From Coleophoma eucalyptorum (lineage: Eukaryota; Ascomycota; Leotiomycetes; Helotiales; Dermateaceae): 64,000 nucleotides of DNA. The first letter of the stretch is position 1. The number at the start of each line of letters is the position of its first letter. Of this stretch, positions 1 through 10,982 are shown in pieces. The DNA is taken from NCBI GenBank assembly GCA_026120035.1, contig JALRME010000030.1, positions 372,001 to 436,000 on the forward strand. Direction: 5' to 3'. Under the pieces are notes generated by a model that saw only the letters and a list, made by a program, of their open reading frames with translations, made no database searches and was not told where the DNA came from. The position numbers were made by a program, and so were the translations under genes.

Positions 1-1
1 T

Positions 2-1417
2 TATAAAGATCAGGGCAAGCTAGTCGAGGCCGAGCAGATGTACCTGCGGGTGCTCGAGGGATATGAGAAAATGCTCGGTACAGAGGATACGTCGACACTT
101 CAAGCAGTCAATAACTTAGGGAATCTTTACAAAGATCAGGGCAAGCTAGTCGAGGCCGAGCAGATGTACCAGCGGGCGCTTAAGGGTTACGAAAAAGCTG
201 TCGGCGCAGAGGATACGTCGGCATTTACTACAGTTGATAAATTAATGTCCCTCTACACAGACCAAGGCAAGCCAGTTGAGGCTGATAAGATGTGCCAACA
301 GACTCTCGAGGTATCCGAGCAAGTATTCGGTGCAGAGCATACGTTAACACTTGATGCAGTTAATGAATTAGGGGTTCTTTACAAAGATCAAGAAAGGTTG
401 GATGAGGCCGAAAAGATGTACCAGCGTGCGCTTGAAGGCAAAGAGAAGGTGTATGGCTTAGAGCATATGTCTACACTTGATACAGTTAATAACCTAGGGA
501 ATCTTTACAGAGGTCAAGGCAGGCTAGTTGAGGCTGAGACGATGTTTCAGCGGGCGCTCGAGGGCTCCGAGAAAACGCTCGGTGTGGAGCATACCTCGAC
601 ATACAACATAGTTAATAACTTGGGGATTCTTTACAAAGACCAGGGCAAGCTACTCGAGGCTGAGAAGATGTTCCATCGGGCTCTTAAAGGCCAAGAAAAA
701 ATGCTCGGAGCCAAGCATATAATGACACTTAATACAGTTAATAACTTAGGGGTTATTTATGCAGATCAAGGCAAGCTAGTCGAAGCCGAGCAGATGTACC
801 AGCGGGCGCTCGAGGGCCACGAAGCACTCGGCACAAAGCATTCTTTGACACCCGATATAGCCAATAACTTAGGGAATCTTTACAAAGATCAGGGCAAGCT
901 AGTCGAGGCCGAGCAAATGTACCAGCGGGCTCTCAAGGGACACGAGAACGCTCATGGTGCAGATCATACATCGACACTTGACATACTCAATAACCTAGGG
1001 CTCCTCTACACACTCCAAGGCAAGCTAGTCGAGGCTGGGCAGATGTACCAGCGCGCGCTCAAGGGCTACGAGAAGGTTATTGGAGAGGATTATGTTATAA
1101 CCTATATCCCAGCACTAAACACGCTCTGGAGTCATGCTACTCACTTCGTAAATCAAGGTGATTTCCCAAAGGCTAGGATAATATTTTCAAGAGTGCTAGC
1201 TGGGTTCGAAAAGGTCTATGAACATAATCATCCGAGGTATAAGAACCTACAGGACATCCTTCATAGGTTGGATTCTATAATAAAGGACAGAGTTGTGGCA
1301 GACGCGGGAAATTCGGTCGGAGACCCGGGCAACGAGCACGGAGAAATGTCAGATATGGTATTGAAGGAAGCTTACCAAATTAAAAACGGCATCGATAGCT
1401 CCAAAATTTGGACTTGA
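2..1417 (+). CDS. TPR (kinesin-light-chain-like) repeat protein, 5'-truncated; probable NLR-type C-terminal repeat domain
   Basis: The reading frame is open from base 2, so the N-terminal part lies outside the window; the first in-frame Met at 38 is inside a repeat and is not the start. The visible 471 residues are a tandem array of 42-residue TPRs with the consensus NNLGNLYKDQGKLVEAE followed by MYQRALKGYEK: one partial repeat, eight full ones and a degenerate last one, then a charged tail. One repeat, near 780-870, lacks a single codon. Some repeats are almost identical at DNA level. In fungi such arrays commonly form the ligand-sensing end of NACHT or NB-ARC NLR-like proteins, or sit behind a lipase or phosphorylase-like domain. 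Which N-terminal domain this protein has cannot be seen. A stand-alone kinesin-light-chain-like TPR protein is the alternative. Confidence 0.85.
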   Translation, partial: YKDQGKLVEAEQMYLRVLEGYEKMLGTEDTSTLQAVNNLGNLYKDQGKLVEAEQMYQRALKGYEKAVGAEDTSAFTTVDKLMSLYTDQGKPVEADKMCQQTLEVSEQVFGAEHTLTLDAVNELGVLYKDQERLDEAEKMYQRALEGKEKVYGLEHMSTLDTVNNLGNLYRGQGRLVEAETMFQRALEGSEKTLGVEHTSTYNIVNNLGILYKDQGKLLEAEKMFHRALKGQEKMLGAKHIMTLNTVNNLGVIYADQGKLVEAEQMYQRALEGHEALGTKHSLTPDIANNLGNLYKDQGKLVEAEQMYQRALKGHENAHGADHTSTLDILNNLGLLYTLQGKLVEAGQMYQRALKGYEKVIGEDYVITYIPALNTLWSHATHFVNQGDFPKARIIFSRVLAGFEKVYEHNHPRYKNLQDILHRLDSIIKDRVVADAGNSVGDPGNEHGEMSDMVLKEAYQIKNGIDSSKIWT

Positions 1418-2505
1418 GGTAAGCCCTTGACAGTGCGGTCATATAATGATTCTTCTTTATATATAATAGCCTGTGTTATCTCGGCCTCAGCCTGCTGACT
1501 AGTGTACTAGAAGAAAAAGACAATGAAGATCCGTGGGAAATCTACACTTTTCAGTCAAGTTGAAGGTGACAGTAAATATGAGAACGATAGCAGATGAAGA
1601 TGTCACAGAATATGACGCAGTCCTTGATCCTGCTACTACCGGCAGTTCTTCCTGGACAACGAATTGAACAAGCTTTCGGGAACAGAGAACCCTGTCGAGC
1701 ATATTATGCATTCGGTCATAACCCGCAAGGAGCGCTATCTTAAGTAACGATATATGACAGAAATGTTGATTAGCTGGGAAAGAAAAGAAGCTTTGGCACA
1801 TAGGTGGCATGTTTTTGCACTGGTAAGAACCCAGACTACATCTCTCCATGAACTATGTAAAAATAAGCCATGCACTGACCTAGCTATCCATATCAGCTAG
1901 TACTTTAGCCACTGAGTTTTTCCGATTAGTGAGATGTATTGTAAGCTACGGCAGCCTCCCTAGAGAGCTATATTGAATTTGTGGATCAAGGCCATGCAAT
2001 GCAGCTGGCTAATACTATGCCAGAGGAATTTAAACCAAAATGAGTATCAGCGAAGCCTACTCAGCATATCAAGCACTGTTTTACGTTGAGATTCAAATCG
2101 CTGAAAATACACGTCAACAGCTTCGACAACGTTCGATGCCTTCTCTACTAGTTGCGGGCACAATGAAGACCTGGAAGGGCTTTCTCTTAAACAACATGAC
2201 TTTATTCTAGTATTCTCAAAGCCTGCAAATTATATCGGTGTTCTTAATGGCCCGAGGAGGGTTTTACAGTAAATTTTTGGGATTCGGATGATAGTTTGGC
2301 TGACGGATGAAACCAAATAAAAAGAATATTATGCTTAATTCGTACGAAGATTAAGCTTGACATGTCGCGATGAGATATTACGAAAAGCTAATTGTGAGGG
2401 CTTTAAGGCGAAAGGGTATTAGGAATAGCTGATGTTGAAAGAACCGAGATGTGGGAAACAAAAATCTTAATATGGCATGCAATATTTCTTAAATTCTCTC
2501 ACAAA
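1418..2505. other. Intergenic, possible decayed coding remnants
   Basis: No intact gene can be supported. One short open stretch on the plus strand (about 1646-1747) reads like protein but is closed by stops and needs frame changes to extend. The region may hold the remains of a degraded gene, but no family could be named. Confidence 0.4.
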
Positions 2506-3837
2506 TTAGTACCTCCATTTCATCCATGATCTGATAGCTTTCCCATGCTCCGTCTCTTCCTTGTCGCCGAACTCGTGATCGATAAATGGAGCGACGTGAC
2601 CTTCGTCTTTGGCAATCACATAGGTAAGGACATCAGGATTGACAGACTGTAAGATAAAAAGTTAGCGATATTGATCACTAGCTACCGAACTGCTATGTCC
2701 GGGAATTTCCACTCACCTTGAACTTGTCAGCCCACATGCCAATCGCGTCAATCAATATCTCATCCGCGCCAGCAACGGCCAACACTTCTTCGACCATTGC
2801 ATTGCTCCACCACTCAGAGGGTGCTAGAAGCGCTTCCGTGTACGCGCTTGTTTGTTTCCCTCCGAGGTAGTCCATTCCCCATTTCACGCCCATTTCCGGC
2901 TTGAAGATGTCCTTGTGCGCATTTCGCTGAACACTGGGCTGCTTAATATGGAACGTAACCCACGGTGCAATGATAACAAGTGCCCTGAAAGGTTTGGCGA
3001 TTTGGAAGGCCGGAATATCTGGTGATGGATGCATGACGTGTGAAAGGATGGCAAGACACAGGTTTGCTCCGGCCGAATCGCCGCTTAGAGTTATGTCGGA
3101 CGTTGAACGTCCAAGATCGTTGACCACGTATTGCACGGCCTCAATGCCTTCACAGATCTGAACCGGATAGGTTGCGTGTGGGACCAGAGTATTCTCGACG
3201 AACAAGAAGGCGGTGGATTTGCCGGCGGACTCTAGGTCGGTCTGTACGGATCCCCAGAAGTTGATATGTCCAGGAGTTCCATGGAGGGAAAAGCCACCAC
3301 CTAAATTGACATAAGCAATCTCATTATATTGAATTATGAAGGAGCTATATTTACCATGGAAATAAATAATGATATTCTTTGCTGTCTTGTCGCCTATCCA
3401 GAATGCTCTGCAGCCGGATGGGAGCGTGACAAATTCTGGCTCAGCACCGGCGCTTTTGCACCATTTCTCGTAAACAGCACCGAATGGTTCACTGATATAC
3501 TGTAGCTGAGCCGTGCTCAGCCGAGAGGTATACTAAAGGTGAAGAAGTTTGTTAGCGTTGGGCCTAGACTTTAGGGAGAAGTGTGCAGGAAGGTGGTGTA
3601 GAGTATACTTTTCGGAGGAGCGCATGTGTAATGTGATGTCTGTATGTAGCAGCACCCCAGCTACTTCGGAAGGCGCCTGTGATCGCAGCGTACAAAGCTG
3701 CTCCAACTGTCGTCGAAAATAAGCAATGAATAACACACTAGGAGCAAGGCGATGTTACATATCGAAGCGGTTGCGGGAAAAAGGTCAAGCTTTTCCAAGA
3801 AACTCGGTTGTCCTGCCGGGCTCGACAAGGCTGTCAT
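2506..3837 (-). CDS. Alpha/beta-hydrolase (HSL-type esterase/lipase)
   Basis: Five exons on the minus strand (3837-3759, 3706-3609, 3532-3355, 3300-2717, 2646-2506) give 359 residues; all four introns are GT-AG of 52-76 bp and the frame closes exactly. The family signature is complete: the oxyanion motif HGGGFS near residue 118 (its codons are interrupted by intron 3), the nucleophile elbow GDSAGANL near residue 194, the acid in ADEILIDA and the catalytic His in DEGHVAPF close to the C-terminus. These define the hormone-sensitive-lipase-like (Abhydrolase_3) branch, which hydrolyses short or medium acyl esters. The N-terminus (FLEKLDLFPATASIFGAALYAAITG) looks like the usual fungal membrane-associated lead helix. 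The gene diverges from the Zn2Cys6 regulator gene. Substrate is unknown; a biosynthetic-cluster esterase or a general carboxylesterase are both possible. Confidence 0.9.
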
Positions 3838-4613
3838 TTCTGAAATGGGTCAAATATCTAGAAGGGGTAGATGCGACAATGTAACAGCACAAAGTCATAG
3901 ATAGAGGGAAGAAATGGCAACAAAGGGTAGTTGACCTGTTGATAACAAGTCGGGGTCTACTGTTTATATGTAGAAAGCATAGCTGTTCGTCCGGGTTCCC
4001 ATGTCCACTCCGCTAACCTCTGAGGCAATTTTGTCTCTTTTGGAGCTCAACGGCCTGTGGTGTCGGAGTTGTCAGGAGAGGTGTGCTTGTCAAGAGAGCT
4101 TGTATGTTCCATTACGAGGCCTTGAATCAGTTATGTGTTCTCAACGCCGTTATAGTTTAGGGTATGTGTTGCAAGTGGGCGGAACTTGTTATGATTTGCT
4201 GTATCCATAAAGCTCTATCTATCCCTATTGACTTGGCTCTTTTGAGCCTCGAGCCTGCGAACGGGCGATGATGTCGTCACTCCCATCGGGCTAAACTGTG
4301 GGTCGAGAGTGCGCGGAAAGAGTCATGATTTGCTGCTTGACTTAGGGTGTCAACAACCTTGCGTAGCCAAACTCCACTGTAGGAGGATCCTTCGGCTAAA
4401 AATCAAGCGAGCCTTGGGTTAAACTCGGACGGGTTTGAGTTCAACGATTCAACAGTTTTGGTCATCAGCTCTGATACATCTGCAGTTTGTCCTGCCATGG
4501 ATACCGCCAGTGACACAACTCCACAATATCTATCACCTCTGCTTCACGCCTAATCCGTACCCAGCTCGGGGCTGAAGTTTCGGTCTGCAGGTACAGCCAT
4601 TCCCGGTCCGAGA
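3838..4613. promoter_or_regulatory. Divergent intergenic region between esterase and Zn2Cys6 factor
   Basis: This 776-bp spacer separates two divergently transcribed genes and must contain both promoters. I see no supportable coding sequence or named operator in it; short open frames here resemble no family. Confidence 0.5.
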
Positions 4614-6296
4614 ATGGTAACCGGTATTGGTGGAAACGTGACCTCGAAAGGTTATCCAAAGCCACGTCGTCCACCCGCTACCCTTCGAACTAAAGATGGG
4701 TGCTTAACGTGTGAGCCTCTTCTTCTCCGGAGAGGAGAGAATATCCAAGCATACGGCATTAGCTAAATAAAAGTCTTGATACATAGGTCTGCAGCGTAAG
4801 AAAAAATGCGACAGGCAGAAGAACACTTGTGCTAATTGCCATCGTCTCGGTAAGGATTGTCATTGGCGACCCTCGCCCTCGTTGCAGAGTACAAGGCTGG
4901 CGAATACAAAGAACTTTGCACATCCGGGTACTGAGTCAAATACGCAACAGGGCTCCAGTAGTGATAATTCTAAGTCCAGAGTATCTAAATGCTCATCGGC
5001 CCAGCAAAACCCACAGACTTCATCCACAAGTGATGGAGACACTATCGAACGCATTAGGCAGAAGTCCTGTCTATATCCCTACGGGTTATTTCCTACCCTC
5101 CCATCCAAATGGTCCAATGAGAGCTGGGGGGTCTTTCAATATTATGTGAACGAGTACCTCCCCCAGCTCTTCCGGATCTCGGTTGACAACATCCACTCCA
5201 AAGCCGTGGAGGAGCAGCTGCTCGATCGCGCATTCCGGAATCAGTACATGATGAACACGCTGCTAGCACAGGCTGCTGTACATCTGGCTGTGAGAAACGA
5301 GTCGTACCGCATCCTGGCCCTTGGATATCACCTACATGCCGTCTCGGAACTGAGACGCTATCTAGAAGCCAACAGCGGTCAATTTGACGAGATAAATGTA
5401 TGCCTCGCAGCTTTGGGGCTTTGTATCTTTGAAGTAAGTGGCTTTCCAATTCCCACGGTCTGCATGTCTACTTGTAGCGTCAATGTATCGAGTACCTAGG
5501 CTGACCATGATTACCACAGTCACATTTCCAGGAGCCCCACGCCTCGCGAAACGTAGTCTTTCATCTAGATGGCGTCGCTAAGGTAATTAAGCGGCGCGTG
5601 AGGAAAAACCCCGGGTACTACGATCTGTCCAAGTCGGATGCCGAAATCGCCTTGCAGCGACTGATCCTCGAGTCGTTTTTGTTCCACGCCTCCAGAATAC
5701 CGCTGCTGCAGGGGACGTGCAAGCTGCCTCCGGACCTCGATGCCGCTATCTCGATTGCCGCCCAGATCTGTGAGTCGGAAGCCGGTCGCGGTGTGGCTCT
5801 GTGGCACCAATCTCCGGTCCTTGGTGTGTCGCCAAAGGTTTTCATCTTGATGTATAAGCTTTCCTGCCTCTCTAGCATCTTGCCGGGGGATCGAAATGAC
5901 GCGTCGCTGCAATCTGAGTTAGCTCTTGCCGTGCTATTGCTTGAGCAGTTGGACGCTTCTGAGTCTTCACCCGGCCAAAGACCATCTTATACCCAGCTCG
6001 CAAATCCTCAGATACATTCCATCGACGAGGATGCAGACCGGAACATCGCAGAAGATATTGAGAGGAAAGGCATGGAAATGATAGCTCTGGCTTGCAAGTG
6101 CCTAATAACGTCACTACAAAAAGAAGACCAGTTCACCGATATCAAGGAGGGCAAGTCAGTAGCGGCACAGGCGCTAGAGTCGATAGATCTTTCCAGATCA
6201 CCATCCAGTTACGTGCGAGAGTTGTATCGGTGGCCGATGCTGGTGCTGCAAAATTTCATCGACGGGCTCCTCCCGGTCTATCGTGTAAAGGAATAG
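4614..6296 (+). CDS. Zn(II)2Cys6 fungal-specific transcription factor
   Basis: Three exons (4614-4710, 4787-5433, 5520-6296) encode 506 residues. The start ATG at 4614 is the only Met in frame ahead of the zinc cluster. The DNA-binding domain has the exact spacing C-x2-C-x6-C-x6-C-x2-C-x6-C at residues 30-57, with the basic stretch LQRKKKC and the linker DRQKNTC. The first intron cuts the codon of the second Cys. The long C-terminal part is the helical fungal_trans_2-like regulatory region, with no DNA-contacting motif visible. As a nuclear activator or repressor it may control neighbours such as the divergent esterase or nearby dehydrogenases, but that is inference from proximity. Length is on the short side of the usual 500-900 residues for this class. 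Confidence 0.9.
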
Positions 6297-6825
6297 GTTT
6301 TTGTAGAAATGCGGCATGCTCCCTTCTATAGATTCAGAGGAAGCAGAGAAAAGACTTACGTGCTTGTTTCCGAATTACAAGAATCTAATCTACCCAGGGC
6401 ACTAAGCTTACTTTAAGGGCTTGGTGTTGGAGCTACGAGTTCCCCTGTCATAGCAAATGACACAAGATTATATCCAGTACAGTGAGGAATAGCTACACAC
6501 GGCCAAGAAGTAGTAGTGGGCCGGGATAATCATATATATGACTAACTGTCTCTGCAGGGCAATTTGGACCAGTTAGCTTGGGAAAGGTTCAAACATCAGT
6601 CAATGGAGGTTTTGAGAAGGACATGAAGCGGGGCCTCAAATGGACCAGCGACATTAAGTGAGAAATTAGGAGGCTATCGGTGAATGACTTCGTAAAGAAT
6701 GTCTATAAATGCTTTGCTTTCACCTTTTGTGAAATCCCAAGTACTAAAAGGCTACCAATATACCACCAATCTTTCCAGAGCTCGAAATAAATGCTAATTT
6801 ACTCATACAAATGCATCGTACAACT
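6297..6825. other. Intergenic, convergent 3' ends
   Basis: This stretch lies between the 3' ends of the regulator and the phosphatase genes. I see no gene; it should hold both terminators. Confidence 0.4.
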
Positions 6826-8862
6826 CTAATCTAGCGGCGCTCCATCCATGATCTTCCCATACTCTTCTGCAGGATAGGAGCCATCACAAGCATAATCAAA
6901 CTTCGCCTTCTTAACCTCCTTCTTTAGAACCTCCAAAAGCGTGTCGAACTCACACCATCCATCTAATCTATCTCGCCCACATTCATCAAAACTCCACCCA
7001 AGCGGTACCGTCCTCTGGTTGAGGACGAAATGTACATACGTCGCTGGTTTGCCTTTTGTGTATTCTCGGTCTTTATCGAGAGGTGAGGGCGTCTTAATTA
7101 TTTCGATATCGAGCCTTGCGCCGAAGGGCTCAAGGTGAGCGACTGTGAGATTGTGCGGACCAGGGAAGTTGGTGGATGGGAGGAATTGGGAAAATTGCTT
7201 AAGTCCAAAAGCAGTCAGGATAGACATAATGTTTGTGTCATGTGAAAAATCGAAGTAGAGGGATTGGTTCAGTGGGAAGGTTTCCGTGCTGCTATCCAGC
7301 GTTGTGTTGATTTGAGACCCGGAATAGCCCAGCGTGTGGTTCTCCATGCGTGCAATGGTTTCTTGGAGATATCCGAGCCCGATAGCTCTACCGGTAGGTG
7401 ACTGGAATGCAGAAGAGCCGGCAAAGTAGAGATCTAACGAATATCCAAATGATACCCATTCTGAATAGTTAAAAAGATTGCAGAAGACGCTATATCCATA
7501 AGCGACCTGGAGATATTAGTTCCATGAGCTCATATAGTATCAGACAGACGTACAGTTTCGTAAGGACACATAGTCTGAGCTGCATATGTATCAGATACAG
7601 TCCATTCAATCCCTTCAATGTGAGAGTTGAATCGTGTTGTTGCATCTTCCAAATATGTGGAAACCCACTCCGCACTTGCATTTTCCCCGCCACGATTTAC
7701 ACTAAGACCTGAGTTATTGCATCCATAATATCCTGCAAGAGAATTATTGAAGCCCTTCGATTCTATAATCACTTCAATCGTGGCATTGTTGGTCCATTCT
7801 AGACCAAAAAATCCTGCCATAAAATATTCCGCGCTCTGTATAAATTAGCATCACGTGCGCCAACGGAGGTATCAATAGCTGGGCATGGTACAACAATGCC
7901 AGAACAAAGCCAAGCCATAATGAAAAGAGATTACCAACCTTCAGCATTCGATCCTGTGTTGTCGTGCGGACAATAATCTTACTATTCGGATTATATAGCT
8001 GCGCGTACTGATAGTAATGCAAAATCCCAGACTCAAAAAGCTCCTGTCTACCACGAGGGACAAGAATCTCAGCTCCCATGGCATAGGTCCAGTCATTCAG
8101 GAATGAATAAAGACCAGTAGCCTTGAAAGTTCCATTTTGCTTTGCTGCGGCAATCTTGGCACCAAGACGGGCGACATTGCTACCCGTGGTTGGGTATCTA
8201 GACCCATGACGCGATAACATCTATTACGAATTAGTAGCCATTCATCCCATAAAATTTTCATAAGGGAAGAGGGGAATAAGATGTACCTGAACTTGTGAGA
8301 TGTTCGCGCCCTCCGGCAACGGATACTCTGCAACACCAAATCCCTCAGTATTCGGGAAGTAAGGACTCAGGTTGCCCATGAGGTGAAAGATACTCTCGTT
8401 CTGACTCTGTCCCATAATAGGTACAGCCGTCTCCAGCGGATTATTGGGAACATAGGTAGCATCCGGCAGGAACGAGACTGGGTTAGTTTGCGCCAAAAAT
8501 GGAGCCTTGCCCGTAGCAGTTGGCCCAGCCCATAATTCAGGCGTGGTTTGGAAATACTGTGGAACATTTTCTATGGTTGGCGTCGGGTTTGATGGGGAAT
8601 TTTCATTTTGATCGACCGGGCTGGGGTGCGGGTTTGCAGGTTGCGGCTCACGAGAACCGGCTTGGATGGCGTCTTGAGAGTGAGATGCAGCCAATCCCAG
8701 GAGGAGGACACGGTCCATAAACAGAATGGATGAGAAGTAGAAGAAAACGAGGACGAAGACGGTCAGGAAGGCAATCTTAAGGACATGTGCACTTCTTGAT
8801 GCCGAGTGGAAGGATGGATGAGCCAGCTCCGAGGTCGCGTGAAGCCATGACATCTTGCCCAT
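6826..8862 (-). CDS. Histidine acid phosphatase (phytase-like), membrane-anchored
   Basis: Four exons (8862-8287, 8220-7939, 7835-7554, 7506-6826) give 606 residues. The catalytic phosphohistidine motif RHGSRYP opens exon 2 (His near residue 197) and the proton-donor motif SHDTNI lies near the C-terminal third, as in branch-2 histidine acid phosphatases and 3-phytases, which release phosphate from phytate or other monoesters. The Cys-rich catalytic part and N-glycosylation sites (NNS, NAT, NYS) fit secretion. Unusually, a roughly 25-residue hydrophobic segment (about residues 27-58) follows a 26-residue charged head, predicting a type II anchor rather than a cleaved signal. A Pro/Asn-rich linker separates anchor and enzyme. 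An internal ATG at 8718 would instead begin a short signal-peptide-like sequence. The gene diverges from an alcohol dehydrogenase gene. Confidence 0.9.
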
Positions 8863-9525
8863 GCTTTCCGGTTCAGATTCCGTGGGTTCAAGGTGAGTGC
8901 GATCGCATGTCTAAGCAACTAAGACCCATGCGATGAAAAGGATGTTGCTGGATAAGGTGGAGGGGGTCAATGGGTGTGTTTTGATGGTATCTGGTCTTTT
9001 GGCGATGAAGCTGTCGACGTCGTGAGCGGAGGGAGAAATGCCAAGCCTTTCCGTGGAGGCGGGTGAGGTGGATGGCCGGCAGGGATACGACATGACGAGC
9101 TGGAGCTCGGTGTGTCAACCCTTCAACCTGACTGCCTGACTGCCTGACTAGCCTCCCTCGTCTTATCCCCTGCATAAAGGTATAAGGTATATTTCTCGAG
9201 TGACAATTCGTAGATCGTAATCTACGGTATAGATATGGCAAAAACATTGTATAATCAATGGCAATAATGGTGTAGTTCCTTCTTATATCTACTATCCGCG
9301 TACATTCTCCGCACTTTGTCGGATAGCCATTCTCCGCTCGTCTTCCAATTTGTAAGCACATGACGTCGAACGACTTTATAGGTCTCAGTTTCTGGTCCTT
9401 TCACCAATGGCAACCGATCTACAAGTGAATTAAAACACCAATTGGCTCCCGTTACCTCGAGCAGATCTCCCAGATACCACACAACTTCATAAATACCATA
9501 CCATACCATAACTTGCCTTTTCACA
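8863..9525. promoter_or_regulatory. Divergent promoter region, phosphatase and alcohol dehydrogenase
   Basis: A 663-bp spacer between two divergent genes. Short pyrimidine-rich stretches and a tandem ACCAT/CCATA run precede the dehydrogenase ATG. I see no coding sequence. Confidence 0.5.
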
Positions 9526-10694
9526 ATGGCTATGTCAGACTTGCCTGAGAAAATGCTTGCAGCGCAGGTCGTCGAGGTAAGTTGCCTTCGCGCTCTCTCT
9601 TGCTCTGACTTAGTGACCAGTAAGTTGAAATTTACAAACAGTTTGACAAACCCTATGAATTAAACACGATTCCCGTCCCCAAACCTCTGGATGAGCATGA
9701 CCTGCTCATAAAAGTAGCCGTAGCATCACTCTGCCACACTGATAGCATGGTGACAAGCGGTGTATTCAAGAGCAAGCTACCCCTGGTTGCCTCACACGAA
9801 GGCACGGGAACTGTAGTCTCACTCGGCTCATCAGCACAGGGGTTCAAGCTAGGTGACAGGGTGCTCTGTGGTATCCTCTACCATCGTTGCGGATTCTGTC
9901 CGGATTGTCAAGGACCGGAGTACCAGCAGCATTACTGCGAGCATGAGAGCCATTTAGGAATTCTGAAAGATGGTTCGTTCGCGGAGTACCAGGTTGTAGA
10001 CTCCAGAGAAGCTTGTTTGCTGCCGGACAATCTGAGTTTCCAGTCTGCAGCACCTCTCGCTTGCGCTGGGAGAACTATCTGGGGAGGATTGGCGAGAGCG
10101 GACCTGAAAGCCGGGGAGTCATTGGCCATTGTGGGTGCGGGCGGTGGCCTAGGCCACCTGGGAGTGCAGTTTGCTAAGGCTTTAGGTCTGTTTGTTATTG
10201 CCATCGATGCGAGAGATGAGGCGTTACAGCTTGCGCAGGAATGCGGTGCCGATGTGCTTGTTGATGCCCGGCAGGAGAAGGCCAAGGTGGTCGAGGAGGT
10301 GAGGAAGGTGACGGGAGGTAGAGGTGCTGATGCCACCCTGAACTTAGCCGACCACCCAACTGCCGCAGCGACATCAGCGGCCATAACCAAGATGCATGCG
10401 ACTGTTGTGCAGATCGCACAGCCAGAGGAGGTTGTGGTTCCTTTTCATGAACTCGTCTTTCGGGATATCAAGCTCCATGGAAGTCTTCTCTGTTCCCATG
10501 GCGAAGCCCAGAAGATGTTGGAGCTGGTAGCAAAACATGATATCAAGGTCAAGACAAATCCATTCAGGGGATTGAGGGAACTGCCCAAAGCTGTTGAACT
10601 TGCCCATTCTGGTAAGATGCAGGGAAAACCTACTATATTGATTGACGAAGAAGCAATTGCACAAGAGAAAAAAACAGGCCTCAAGATGATTTAG
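9526..10694 (+). CDS. Zinc-dependent alcohol dehydrogenase (MDR/ADH1-like)
   Basis: Two exons (9526-9576, 9642-10694) encode 367 residues. Catalytic-zinc ligands are visible as Cys48 in LCHTD, His69-Glu70 in SHEGTG and a third Cys in APLACAG; the structural-zinc lobe uses Cys100, 103, 106 and 116. The Rossmann motif GAGGGLGHLG binds NAD(P)H. These define a cytosolic medium-chain dehydrogenase that interconverts primary alcohols and aldehydes. Two departures from classical yeast Adh1: SHEGTG replaces the usual GHEGAG/VG, and the last structural Cys is nine rather than seven residues after the third. The C-terminus ends with a lysine-rich tail. The gene lies head to head with the phosphatase gene and near a second alcohol dehydrogenase gene of different intron pattern, so it is not a recent tandem copy. 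The exact substrate is unknown. Confidence 0.92.
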
Positions 10695-10982
10695 ATTTAT
10701 TTGTTGAGGGTTAAATGAGGACCTATGACTTTTGTGGAATATATTTTAATTGTAAGGGTTTCCAGTGTTTCTTCACCTATGCAAACCGGCTGCAAAGGTC
10801 CAGAGACATGCCTATCAAATAATATTGGACAATCTATAATTTGAAAAAGAATATAATTTAGAAGAAAAGTAAGGTGGGAACCATCAAGGCGTCCAAAGGC
10901 CTTATAGAAAGAGACGAGTCAGGGAGAAGGTACTAATGAAAGGTGAACAAAGACGAAATGATACTCTAACACCAAGTAGCCT

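Noticed and set aside
3533..3736. A 67-codon open frame starting MLFIAYFRRQ on the minus strand
   Set aside because: It is the wrong frame of esterase exon 2 plus adjoining introns; the family sequence (GAALYAAITGAFRSS) is in the other frame.
5093..5449. Antisense open frame within the Zn2Cys6 gene
   Set aside because: Shadow of the regulator's second exon, with no protein-like features.
10195..10419. Open frames antisense to the alcohol dehydrogenase
   Set aside because: They are shadows of a clearly coding exon.
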